From NCBI GenBank assembly GCA_025361065.1, contig JANYAY010000012.1, forward strand, positions 1 to 49,579: a stretch of 49,579 nucleotides of DNA, in the 5' to 3' direction. The notes under the pieces were generated by a model. That model made no database searches. It was not told where the DNA came from and was given only the letters and a program-made list of their open reading frames with translations. Of this stretch, positions 34,886 through 42,503 are shown piece after piece; position 1 is the stretch's first letter; each line of letters opens with the position of its first letter. This DNA is from Deltaproteobacteria bacterium (lineage in GTDB: Bacteria > Desulfobacterota > Syntrophia > Syntrophales > Smithellaceae). A program made the translations under genes and the position numbers.

Positions 34886-35530
34886 TCATTCAATGAGTTT
34901 GTTCTGTACTGCATAAAGAGTTATTTCCGCATTGTTTTTCATCTTCATTTTTTCCAGAATGTGCGCCCGGTATGTGCTGATGGTCTTCACACTAAGATTA
35001 AGACTTTCGGCGATTTCGGAAACGGTCTTTCCCGACGCGATGAGCAGCATGACCTGATGTTCCCGATCGGATAGATTTTCATGGGGAGATTTCGTCATAT
35101 CGGCATCCAGGTAAGTCGCCAGCTTTTCCGCCAGGGAAGAGCTGATATAGCGCCCGCCGGCGAATATTTTTCGAATGGCTGCGATCAGTTCATGGGGGGC
35201 ACTCGCTTTTGTCAGGTAGCCGGAAGCACCTGCCCGCAATGCCCTGATGGCGTATTGCTCTTCGGGATAGATACTCAGTATCAGAACCGGCAGCTTGGGG
35301 AAATTCCCTTTGAGATCTTTCAGGATTTCCAGGCCGTTCTTTCCCGGCATGGAAATATCCAGCAGAACGACGTCGTATTTTTTCTTTTTGAGGTATTCCA
35401 GCACTTCCTGGCCGTTCCCCGCCTCATCCGCAACGACCATATCCGGCGTCTCCGACAGAACCTGCTTAAAGCCGGCGCGGACAATGGGATGATCGTCGGC
35501 TATGAGAATTCGAATGTTTTTTCCTGTCAT
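34886..35530 (-). CDS. NarL/FixJ-type response regulator
   Basis: A 214-residue DNA-binding response regulator. The receiver domain has the acidic pocket ADDH (11-14), the phosphorylation site D58 in VVLLDISMPGKNG, and the conserved Lys in LTKAS. The C-terminal LuxR-type HTH (about 145-205) contains LSDREHQVMLLIASGKTVSEIA and SVKTISTYRAHI. The gene overlaps the end of the sensor kinase gene by 4 nt, so the two are coupled. Target genes are unknown. Confidence 0.94.
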   Translation of the reverse strand: MTGKNIRILIADDHPIVRAGFKQVLSETPDMVVADEAGNGQEVLEYLKKKKYDVVLLDISMPGKNGLEILKDLKGNFPKLPVLILSIYPEEQYAIRALRAGASGYLTKASAPHELIAAIRKIFAGGRYISSSLAEKLATYLDADMTKSPHENLSDREHQVMLLIASGKTVSEIAESLNLSVKTISTYRAHILEKMKMKNNAEITLYAVQNKLIE

Positions 35531-37353
35531 GGCTTTTCTCCTGACTTACCCAGAGGGATGAGGACGGTGACGCTCGTTCCCTTGCCGCTCTTTCCAGCAA
35601 TGGTTACTCGGCCGCCCCAGTGGTAGACCCGTTCCCGAATACCGAGCAATCCGAAAGAATCAGGCTTTTGCATCTGTTCTTCGGCAATTCCTTTTCCGTT
35701 ATCCTTTACGACAAATTCCAACCGTTCAGCCGTTGCTTTGAGTTTTACGGTTACTTTCGTAGCTTCGGCGTGGCGTCGAACGTTAGTCAATGTTTCCTGA
35801 AAAATGCGGAATATTGCTGTCGTCAGATCGGGGTCGAGAGCGATATCTTCCGGCTGGAAGGATACCTTGCACGCAATGCCCGTCCGTTTCGAAAAATCGT
35901 CCGCTTGCCAGCCGATCGCCGCCGTCAGGCCGAGATGATCGAGCATGCCGGGCCGGAGATCCATGTATATCTTCTTCACGGTCTGCATGGTGATATCGAC
36001 GAGAGCGGACATGCTTTGCGCCTTATCCGAAAGGATTTTCTGCCCTTCGGGAATCTTGTTTTTCAGGAGAATGATTTCCGTGTTCAGTGCTGTCAGGAGT
36101 TGTCCCAGTTCGTCGTGAAGCTCACGGGCGATGCGGGTTCTTTCCTTCTCGCGCACCGACTGGAGATGCACCGACAACTTGCGTAGCTGCTCCCGTGACT
36201 GTTCCAGTTCCCACTCCGCAAGCTTCCGGTCCGTGATATTCTCATAGGTGATGACGACACGCTTCTCCTCAAGTTTCTGGCCAATTCTCGCGGCGCTGAT
36301 CATGCACTCGATATTCTCTCCATCCTTGCGCCGGCAGGGGAATTCGATGCTGACACTCGGCTGCTTCTCTAAAATAGAGTAGAGCATACCGGCGATTCTC
36401 ACGTAATCCTTCTCTGTCCGATACAGAAGACGGGTACTCTTGCCGATCAACTCAGCGGATGCCCATCCAAATACGGTCTTTACACCATTATTGATGAAGA
36501 TGATCCGGCGGTTTTGAAGACCGATGACGGCATGGGGAATGGCTTCCAGAATCGATGTCTCCAGTGCTGTCATCTCGGCAAGCTTGCTGCGTGCCTGAAT
36601 CAGATCTGTGATGTCCATGGAGTTTCCGAGGATGGCCTTTTTGCCCCTGTATGTTATCAGGGTGACCGTTTCCATGATCCACCGGATGTCGCCGTTCTTG
36701 GTCACAATACGGAACTCATGGGGAGAAAAGCGTGTGCCCCGGAGCAATTTTTGCGAGTTTCTATTTACCATCTCGCGGTCATCGGGATGGACAAGACTCA
36801 GCGAGTTCATGCCGGTCAGTTCATCAACACTAAAGCCTGCATAATTGGCTGCATGACAATTAACAAATGTGAACAGGCCGTTCTGAACGACATAAACACC
36901 AGCCTGGGAGCTGCTGGCCATGGTTTCATAAGCGTCTTCTACCTGCTTATGTTCCGTTATATCCTCATAAGTGATGACAATATATTTATCCTTCAGCGTT
37001 TCGCCGATCCGGGAAACCGTTACTCGGCAAGTGATATTCCGCCCATTCTTGCGCCGGCACGGAAATTCCGTAGTGAATGTTTTTCGATGTTCAAGGGTCG
37101 AGTACAGTTCCTGGGCAATGCGTTCATCATCCTCATCGGTCCGGTAAAAGATGCGGGATCTGCGGCCGATCAGCTCATCGACCCGCCAGCCGAAGACGGA
37201 CTGAACACCGTCATTGGCAAAAATGATATGCCTGTCTCTGAGGCCGATGACGGCATGGGGGATGGCCTCTAAAATCGATGCCTCCAGAGCTTCCAACTCG
37301 GCAACTTTGGTCCGGGTCTTTATCTGATTAATCACGGCTGTCTCTTTTCTCAA
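35527..37353 (-). CDS. PAS-domain sensor histidine kinase (NarL type)
   Basis: A 608-residue cytoplasmic sensor with no obvious membrane segment. Three PAS domains occupy about 15-145, 145-265 and 265-390. The first and third are near copies: both contain ILEAIPHAVIGL, an FGW segment and EFPCRRK. The HisKA_3 H-box is ERTRIARELHDELGQLL at about 410-426, and the ATPase domain has NVRRHAEATKV and VKDNGKGI. It should phosphorylate the response regulator encoded immediately downstream. The signal could be redox, oxygen or a small ligand; no haem or flavin motif is evident. Confidence 0.92.
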   Translation of the reverse strand: MRKETAVINQIKTRTKVAELEALEASILEAIPHAVIGLRDRHIIFANDGVQSVFGWRVDELIGRRSRIFYRTDEDDERIAQELYSTLEHRKTFTTEFPCRRKNGRNITCRVTVSRIGETLKDKYIVITYEDITEHKQVEDAYETMASSSQAGVYVVQNGLFTFVNCHAANYAGFSVDELTGMNSLSLVHPDDREMVNRNSQKLLRGTRFSPHEFRIVTKNGDIRWIMETVTLITYRGKKAILGNSMDITDLIQARSKLAEMTALETSILEAIPHAVIGLQNRRIIFINNGVKTVFGWASAELIGKSTRLLYRTEKDYVRIAGMLYSILEKQPSVSIEFPCRRKDGENIECMISAARIGQKLEEKRVVITYENITDRKLAEWELEQSREQLRKLSVHLQSVREKERTRIARELHDELGQLLTALNTEIILLKNKIPEGQKILSDKAQSMSALVDITMQTVKKIYMDLRPGMLDHLGLTAAIGWQADDFSKRTGIACKVSFQPEDIALDPDLTTAIFRIFQETLTNVRRHAEATKVTVKLKATAERLEFVVKDNGKGIAEEQMQKPDSFGLLGIRERVYHWGGRVTIAGKSGKGTSVTVLIPLGKSGEKP

Positions 37354-37389
37354 CGGTGTTTTAAAAGGTATTGCTAGTGGCCATAATTA

Positions 37390-37740
37390 CTATTGGCCGG
37401 GGATAACAATGCGGGAGGCTTCCTTACGCTGCATTTCCTTAGCTTCAGCAATCATCGCCTGAACCGTTTTTTCAATTGCTTCGGGTAATTTTGCAGCTGC
37501 CTCGCCGAGAGTTTTTGCCCCTTCAATGTGACACTGAACAGGGACCGGTCCATTGGGGGACATGAGCTGGGCTATGCCGGTAAAAATTACCTCCCTCGTC
37601 TCGTCAATCGAGCCGTCAATCTTGACGGGTGTGAGGCGCCGGATTGTGGCATATGTCAGGTCCGTGAAAGACTCTTCCTGGTAAAGGTTATCGGTATTTA
37701 TTTTAATGTCCGTCATTTTAGATTCGTTAGCTGCATTCAT
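37390..37740 (-). CDS. Small conserved-looking protein of unknown function
   Basis: A 116-residue soluble protein, no family recognised. It starts with a strong GGAGGAGG site. The middle (about 45-75) reads as alternating beta strands (REVIFTGIAQLMSPNGPVPV), the C-terminal third as a long charged helix (EAIEKTVQAMIAEAKEMQRK). It lies 36 nt upstream of the sensor kinase and likely shares its transcript, so a role in signalling is possible. An imperfect inverted pair GGTC/GACC at about 37865-37883 upstream may be an operator. The 289 nt before the next gene hold nothing else recognisable. Confidence 0.7.
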   Translation of the reverse strand: MNAANESKMTDIKINTDNLYQEESFTDLTYATIRRLTPVKIDGSIDETREVIFTGIAQLMSPNGPVPVQCHIEGAKTLGEAAAKLPEAIEKTVQAMIAEAKEMQRKEASRIVIPGQ

Positions 37741-38029
37741 TGGTTGCCTCCTCCTGCATATGGGATTAATTTTTTAATATGTCCTGAAAAACAGGGAAAC
37801 CGTAATCTGGCCGGCCTCCATTTTTTGGGATCATTGTTCGCTTCCGTACACTGAAAAGTCCGAATGGTCAAATAATATTAGACCAATTCTAAATCAAAGC
37901 CGCATTTTTATTGGCAGCGTTGTCAGTTTCCTCAACGTATATATAATAAGCTTCCTTCCTGTCGCTGCGATATCATCTCTGATTTAGAAGAGGTATCTGA
38001 AAAGAGCGAAAGAAATCAAACCCTGAGAA

Positions 38030-38653
38030 TCATGTGGGCATAAAACCAAGTTTTTTCTTAATCCAGAGGAATGGGAAAAGCATGGATACGCTTTGCTGAT
38101 ATTGACGGTAAGCATCACCAAATTCCAAGATCAGTTTGCGTTCTTCCAGCAGTGTGCCGATTAAAACATATATGCTCAAGATGATATTGGTAATGAGCGC
38201 CGTGACATCAAGATCGCCGGACCAAAGGAGCGGAAATGTCCCGGCATAGAAAGGGTGACGCACTGCTCCCAGAATTCCGTCAGAAGAAAGCTTCCCGTAA
38301 TCATTGATCAGATTATGGCTTGTGCCTTCCTTAATCTGAGCCAAGCCGGAAAATTGACCAAAGTTATAGTGCCTTGCACCCATAACGAAGCAAAAAATTC
38401 CGGTAAAGAGAAGGAGATATTTGACCAGCAACAGATAACCATCCCAGGCAAAAAATGGTTCCTGCTTTATTGATAGCGAAAAAATAATTACCGGAATCAA
38501 GGTAACGATGGAGAAAATGTTATAAAATAGCCGGTAAAACCGGTATGTATTTCCGAGCTTTCGGTGAAGATAAGCGGTGACAGTTACGCTGATCAATGCA
38601 CTGTGCAGTGCACAAAAGGTAATCCATATAAGCGCCAGGATGAGATATTCCAT
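38030..38653 (-). CDS. Membrane methyltransferase of the ICMT/NnrU type
   Basis: A 207-residue protein with about five hydrophobic segments. The C-terminal signature of isoprenylcysteine carboxyl methyltransferases and phospholipid methyltransferases is clear: GAVRHPFYAGTFPLLWSG, then LLEERKLILEFGDAYRQYQQ. In the family this region binds S-adenosylmethionine and the substrate head. Bacterial members have no prenylated protein partner and unknown substrates. It begins 31 nt after hgcB on the same strand, so it probably belongs to the hgcAB transcript. Whether it takes part in methylation chemistry there is untested. Confidence 0.82.
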   Translation of the reverse strand: MEYLILALIWITFCALHSALISVTVTAYLHRKLGNTYRFYRLFYNIFSIVTLIPVIIFSLSIKQEPFFAWDGYLLLVKYLLLFTGIFCFVMGARHYNFGQFSGLAQIKEGTSHNLINDYGKLSSDGILGAVRHPFYAGTFPLLWSGDLDVTALITNIILSIYVLIGTLLEERKLILEFGDAYRQYQQSVSMLFPFLWIKKKLGFMPT

Positions 38654-38684
38654 TATTCTACCTTATGTAAAAGCCGGCCGGAAG

Positions 38685-39011
38685 CTAGCAGCAACATCCG
38701 CCTTTTCCCGCATTTCCATTATTGCCTGGCTCAATGGAACACGAACAAGCGCCGCCTTCTCTCCCCAGCAGCGAGTTGATGACGGCCGCAGCGCAGCCGA
38801 CATTTGCCTCCACTGAAATCGCGCCGAACGGACAATTGCGGCTGCATGCTCCGCATTCCATGCACGCATCACGATTTTGGATGACAGCATGAGAACTATT
38901 CATTTTAAAAACTGCGTGGGGACAAACTTCCAGGCACGTCCCGCAACCGTTGCATTTGTTTTCATCCAACTGTAAAGTTACAACGTTTTTTAAATATATC
39001 AAATTCCCCAT
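38685..39011 (-). CDS. hgcB: Mercury methylation ferredoxin HgcB
   Basis: A 108-residue ferredoxin with two 4Fe-4S motifs: CNGCGTCLEVCP (from C20) and CMECGACSRNCP (from C50), the second being the form typical of HgcB. C73 in NVGCA matches the additional conserved Cys of HgcB at the same residue number. The C-terminus ends in GGCCC, corresponding to the conserved terminal Cys pair thought to bind Hg(II). In the known pathway HgcB reduces the corrinoid of HgcA and may hand over Hg. GGAGGAG precedes the ATG. The gap from hgcA is 12 nt. Confidence 0.95.
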   Translation of the reverse strand: MGNLIYLKNVVTLQLDENKCNGCGTCLEVCPHAVFKMNSSHAVIQNRDACMECGACSRNCPFGAISVEANVGCAAAVINSLLGREGGACSCSIEPGNNGNAGKGGCCC

Positions 39012-39023
39012 ATTGAACTCCTC

Positions 39024-40184
39024 CTAAGCAATCAATCGCGATGCTATCCAAATTATTAGACCGCCGGCCCCTGTGGCAATCTCTGCGGGCAGCGCCCAGC
39101 GCATCTCTTTCTTTACTCCCGATAAGGAAGTGTAAGTCGAAGCGCCGGTAAAATTCATCGCCAGATAAGCCACTATGGCCGGTATTATCAGCAGCCAGGA
39201 CAGAGCCTCGATCCTTCCCGGCCAGGCTTGTAAATTGATATCCCGCAGATAAAGAAGAATAAGGGCAACAACAAATCCACTGGAAAAACCTTTGGTGGAA
39301 AATGCGCGTCCGGGAAGAAAAGGTAGTAGCAGTGGATTTAGCACAACTCCGCATACGATAGCAGTCAAAAGAGCGAGGACGGCAAATAGGCCGTAGTTCA
39401 CGGTATTGGTCCAGAATCCGGCAGGGCCGCCGATGCCGCTCAAAATAAAGAGAATCGGCGCAAGGATCAGAAATGGTTTCACTGCGGCAACGAGCTCAAT
39501 GGGAATCAGCACCGCTCTATCCTTTAAGGAAAAGGTAATTATCCGCATTGCCGGTGTCGTTTTCCAGCCGGAATCAAGATAGGCCGGCAAATCTTTCGCC
39601 CGGACCGGACCATAATAGACTTTGAATCCCGAAGCCCGTTTTACCTGATGAGCGGCTACCCCCGGAGCTCCCAGTTGCGGCAGGATTAAAGTCCTATGGC
39701 TGACGATGTTTTTCAAACCGCTTGCTTCTATTCTCTTTATAAGCTCTTCTGTGCCGAATGTACCCTTGCCGGCGGCGCACCAGACATTGATGCCCTTCGT
39801 ATCCAGCACTAAAATCCAGGCGTTTCTGGAGGAGAGTTCCCGGCGCAGGTAATCGAAACTCATTTTATAATTAGCGGTAACCAGAACCGGTGAGTTATCA
39901 TCAGGATTACCCAGAGCATAAAGACCGGGATCAACCATATAATCCATTCTGCCGACGCCCCAGCGGGCCCTAATTGTTCCCCAATTATCCCGACTTTGCA
40001 GTTGGGCTGAGACCTTTGGTATCCGGCCTGCAGGTGTTGTAATCGAACCGGTGATAAAAGGTTGATCCATCCTTGGTATAATATTCGGAGCCTCTTTGGC
40101 TTCGGGACAGCAATTGGACTTCTCCTGAATTACCGGCAGAATTATTTGACTTCCTGTGCAGGAACAACTTTCTTTTTTATTCAA
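39024..40184 (-). CDS. hgcA: Mercury methylation corrinoid protein HgcA
   Basis: A 386-residue membrane-anchored corrinoid protein. The cap-helix motif GINVWCAAGKGTFGTEEL is diagnostic; its Cys (C136) coordinates cobalt and is essential for methyl transfer to Hg(II) in characterised HgcA. HRTLILPQLGAPGVAAHQ follows in the corrinoid domain. About five hydrophobic helices fill the C-terminal part from about residue 225. The start is TTG 40184, with AGGAGG at 40194-40199 overlapping the MarR stop codon. Unlike many HgcA proteins, the N-terminus carries Cys pairs (CSC at 7-9, CC at 25-26). It forms an operon with the MarR gene upstream and hgcB downstream. Confidence 0.96.
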   Translation of the reverse strand: MNKKESCSCTGSQIILPVIQEKSNCCPEAKEAPNIIPRMDQPFITGSITTPAGRIPKVSAQLQSRDNWGTIRARWGVGRMDYMVDPGLYALGNPDDNSPVLVTANYKMSFDYLRRELSSRNAWILVLDTKGINVWCAAGKGTFGTEELIKRIEASGLKNIVSHRTLILPQLGAPGVAAHQVKRASGFKVYYGPVRAKDLPAYLDSGWKTTPAMRIITFSLKDRAVLIPIELVAAVKPFLILAPILFILSGIGGPAGFWTNTVNYGLFAVLALLTAIVCGVVLNPLLLPFLPGRAFSTKGFSSGFVVALILLYLRDINLQAWPGRIEALSWLLIIPAIVAYLAMNFTGASTYTSLSGVKKEMRWALPAEIATGAGGLIIWIASRLIA

Positions 40185-40197
40185 GCTGGTGTGCCTC

Positions 40198-40662
40198 CTA
40201 TTCGCAGCAATTGTATCCGGCCGCCGAATTTTTTATTGCATTGATGAAAATATTAATTGATTCCAAAACAGCCGTTCTTTTTTCTTCCGGGATATTCTTG
40301 CTTATTTTCTGGAAAAAACCGGTAAGGCACAGTGAAACATTTTGATGAATTTTTCTGCCATCCTCGGTCAGAAAAAGCGTTGCCGCCCGCGAATCATGCT
40401 GAGCCTTATCACGCTTTAAAAGTCCTTTTTGGATTAAAGGATTGACCAGGCGGGTGGTTGTGCTTTTTTCAACCGAAAGGATTTTGTGCAAATCCGCCAT
40501 ATTAAGCTCTTTGCGTTTGGCTACAGCATCGAGGATCATAAACTGATGAAAAGTAACGCCCTCACAAAAAGCTACATCCTGACGGCAGCAGCGTGTAACC
40601 TGAGCCATCCCCATAAAAATATCCACCAATTCAGCATTCTGATCATTTGTTATTGTCAGCAT
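40198..40662 (-). CDS. Cysteine-rich MarR family regulator upstream of hgcA
   Basis: A 154-residue winged-helix protein. MADLHKILSVEKSTTTRLV is the recognition-helix region and DKAQHDSRAATLFLTEDG the wing. Unusual features are a vicinal Cys pair plus a third Cys near the N-terminus (CC at 25-26, C33) and a Cys pair at the very end (CC at 152-153). These could bind a thiol-seeking metal or sense oxidation. ATG 40662 is chosen over TTG 40677 because the promoter -10 lies only a few bases upstream. It is 13 nt from hgcA, so it probably controls the hgcAB transcript. Confidence 0.88.
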   Translation of the reverse strand: MLTITNDQNAELVDIFMGMAQVTRCCRQDVAFCEGVTFHQFMILDAVAKRKELNMADLHKILSVEKSTTTRLVNPLIQKGLLKRDKAQHDSRAATLFLTEDGRKIHQNVSLCLTGFFQKISKNIPEEKRTAVLESINIFINAIKNSAAGYNCCE

Positions 40663-40663
40663 G

Positions 40664-40678
40664 GTTGTATAATACAAC
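40664..40678. promoter_or_regulatory. Perfect palindrome, candidate MarR operator
   Basis: GTTGTAT-A-ATACAAC is a perfect 7+1+7 inverted repeat that covers the -10 element of the minus-strand promoter and ends two bases before the MarR start codon. Its symmetry and length are typical of MarR operators; autorepression is inferred. Confidence 0.75.
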
Positions 40679-40696
40679 TATATTCTATTTTGTCAA
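40669..40696 (-). promoter_or_regulatory. Promoter of marR-hgcAB, probably leaderless
   Basis: On the minus strand TTGACA (40691-40696) and TATTAT (40669-40674) are 16 nt apart. Start of transcription about 7 nt past the -10 would fall on or next to the A of ATG 40662, and no ribosome site precedes that ATG, so the message may be leaderless. Confidence 0.7.
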
Positions 40697-40774
40697 GGGA
40701 ATATTTCGCTGATGCAGGAGATTTCCGCAACCTACTTAATATGTCAATATTTCACTCGTCAGGAAACAAATAGC

Positions 40775-40808
40775 TTGACAATGAATGGCTACTTGGCTAT
40801 TTAGCCAA
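40775..40808 (+). promoter_or_regulatory. Promoter and operator of the arsR-led operon
   Basis: TTGACA (40775-40780) and TATTTA (40798-40803) are separated by 17 nt. A perfect 7+2+7 palindrome, TTGGCTA-TT-TAGCCAA (40793-40808), covers the -10. This is a classical ArsR-type arrangement in which the repressor blocks RNA polymerase until metal binds. Confidence 0.75.
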
Positions 40809-40832
40809 ATATGTCAAGAAAGGAAACGACAA

Positions 40833-41165
40833 ATGGCTAATCGAGTAAATACAAAACATGAAGCGTGGGCAAGAATAATTAAGGCGCTGGCGCACCCCAG
40901 CCGGCTCTTTATTATCGAAGAACTCCAGAAAGGGGAACGTTGTGCGGGGGACCTAACAGAAATGATCGGCGCGGACGCTTCGACCGTATCCAAGCATTTG
41001 AGTGTTCTGAAAAATGCCGGTCTGGTAGCCGACGAGAAAAGGGCAAATTCCATCTACTATACATTGCGTTGCCCTTGCATATTAGACTTTATCGGCTGTG
41101 TGGAAGAAGTATTGTCTGCCAATGCCAAAGAACATGCAAATATTTTGAAGTGCTGTAAAAAATGA
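40833..41165 (+). CDS. arsR: ArsR family metal-responsive regulator
   Basis: A 110-residue ArsR/SmtB repressor. The HTH contains LTEMIGADASTVSKHLSVLKNAGLV. The classic ELCVCD arsenic site is changed to ERCAGD, leaving one Cys (C37) there; further Cys are at 80, 82 and 89 (LRCPCILDFIGC) and a pair at 107-108. Such relocated Cys sites are known in ArsR variants, so As(III) or another soft metal is the likely inducer. ATG 40833 follows AAAGGA; an upstream in-frame start at 40785 would lie inside the promoter. It heads the plus-strand operon and is divergent from marR-hgcAB. Confidence 0.9.
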   Translation: MANRVNTKHEAWARIIKALAHPSRLFIIEELQKGERCAGDLTEMIGADASTVSKHLSVLKNAGLVADEKRANSIYYTLRCPCILDFIGCVEEVLSANAKEHANILKCCKK

Positions 41166-41178
41166 AAGGAGTTCAAAT

Positions 41179-41421
41179 ATGAAAATTGAAATATTAGGAA
41201 CAGGCTGTGCCAAATGTCATAAACTCGAAGATCTTGTCCGGGATACAGTCCAGGAAGCTGGGATTAGCGCTGAAATCAACAAGGTTGATGACATCAAAAA
41301 GATCATGACCTATGGCGTAATGACAACGCCGGCCCTTGTAATAGACGGAAAAGTAAAAGCAGCCGGGAAAATTCCGTCAAAAGAAGAAATAATAAAGTTG
41401 CTGGGCGGTAAACAAGCATGA
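41179..41421 (+). CDS. Small thioredoxin-like (redox-active disulfide) protein
   Basis: An 80-residue thioredoxin-fold protein of the thioredoxin_3 type. The active site is GTGCAKCHK (C10, C13) at the end of the first strand, and GVMTTPALVIDGKV provides the cis-Pro region. AAAGGAG precedes ATG 41179. It overlaps the permease gene by 4 nt. In other bacteria this small protein is regularly encoded beside DUF318/ArsP permeases and ArsR, and probably acts as a thiol or metalloid carrier to the permease; the latter is inference. Confidence 0.88.
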   Translation: MKIEILGTGCAKCHKLEDLVRDTVQEAGISAEINKVDDIKKIMTYGVMTTPALVIDGKVKAAGKIPSKEEIIKLLGGKQA

Positions 41422-42467
41422 CCGAGCTTTGTAATATTGAGGCCAGCAAAAAAACAAAAATTAAAAGCTACTGGCCTCTGTTTCTGATTCCCGTGGCGGT
41501 TCTTATCTATATCTTTTTGGAAGATGGCGTTAATTTTTTAGTGGATAACGTTTTGCAATTGAGCAAAGGTGCGCATCTTACCGAGGCAATCAGATTCTTT
41601 CTTTACGATACTCCTAAAGTGCTGCTGTTGCTCACCGTAATTGTTTTTGTTGTGGGGATTATCCGTTCCTATTTTTCGCCGGAAAAAACCAGAAAAGCGC
41701 TGGAAGGAAAACCGCTTTTTCTCGGCAACATCATGGCCGCCGCACTGGGTATAGTAACTCCCTTCTGCAGCTGCTCGGCCATTCCGCTTTTTATAGGATT
41801 TGTGGAAAGCGGAATTCCACTGGGCGTTACCTTTTCTTTTCTCGTTGCCGCTCCGATGATCAACGAAGTCGCTTTGGTCTTACTCTTTGGCCTTTTCGGC
41901 TGGAAGACTGCCCTGCTTTATGCAGGCACGGGATTGCTGATCGCGATAGTTTCCGGTTGGGTAATCGGTAAACTTAAAGTAGAACGCTTCGTCGAAGAAT
42001 GGGTTTATGAAATCAAAACGGGTGATTTTCAAATGGAAGAAGTGAAGGTCACCTTTTACGATAGAATCCAAGCGGGCCACACGGCCGTGGTCGATATTGT
42101 TTCCAAGGTCTGGATTTACATTGTGGCAGGCATTGCGGTTGGAGCCGCGGTTCATGGTTATGTACCGGAAAACTTCATGGCCTCCTTCATGGGCAAAGAA
42201 GCATGGTGGTCGGTGCCTCTGGCCGTCCTTATCGGTGTTCCCCTATATTCTAATGCGGCAGGCATCATCCCGATTCTTCAGGCGCTGCTCGAAAAGGGCG
42301 CATCGTTGGGTACGGCGCTGGCCTTTATGATGTCGGTCATCGGGCTATCGCTTCCCGAAATGATCATCCTGAAAAAAGTTATCAAACTTCCATTGATTAT
42401 TATTTTTGTCAGTGTCGTCGCCACAGGCATTATGATTGTGGGATACCTCTTTAACTTAATCTATTAA
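41418..42467 (+). CDS. ArsP/DUF318 family permease
   Basis: A 349-residue membrane protein with about eight to ten hydrophobic segments. TPFCSCSAIPLFIGF in the first half is the Cys motif of the ArsP_1 (DUF318) permease family. Characterised members export trivalent organoarsenicals such as methylarsenite. The second half repeats the general layout, with GVPLYSNAAGIIPILQAL. The gene is coupled to the small thioredoxin-like gene. Being close to hgcAB, export of another methylated soft metal is conceivable but unproved. Confidence 0.85.
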   Translation: MTELCNIEASKKTKIKSYWPLFLIPVAVLIYIFLEDGVNFLVDNVLQLSKGAHLTEAIRFFLYDTPKVLLLLTVIVFVVGIIRSYFSPEKTRKALEGKPLFLGNIMAAALGIVTPFCSCSAIPLFIGFVESGIPLGVTFSFLVAAPMINEVALVLLFGLFGWKTALLYAGTGLLIAIVSGWVIGKLKVERFVEEWVYEIKTGDFQMEEVKVTFYDRIQAGHTAVVDIVSKVWIYIVAGIAVGAAVHGYVPENFMASFMGKEAWWSVPLAVLIGVPLYSNAAGIIPILQALLEKGASLGTALAFMMSVIGLSLPEMIILKKVIKLPLIIIFVSVVATGIMIVGYLFNLIY

Positions 42468-42503
42468 ATAGCTTTCAATGTAATAAGTAAAAGGAGAAAT
42501 GTT

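Noticed and set aside
39024-40184. HgcA read as an acetyl-CoA synthase corrinoid (CFeSP) subunit
   Set aside because: The cap-helix Cys motif, C-terminal membrane helices and HgcB neighbour are specific to HgcA; no CODH/ACS genes are nearby.
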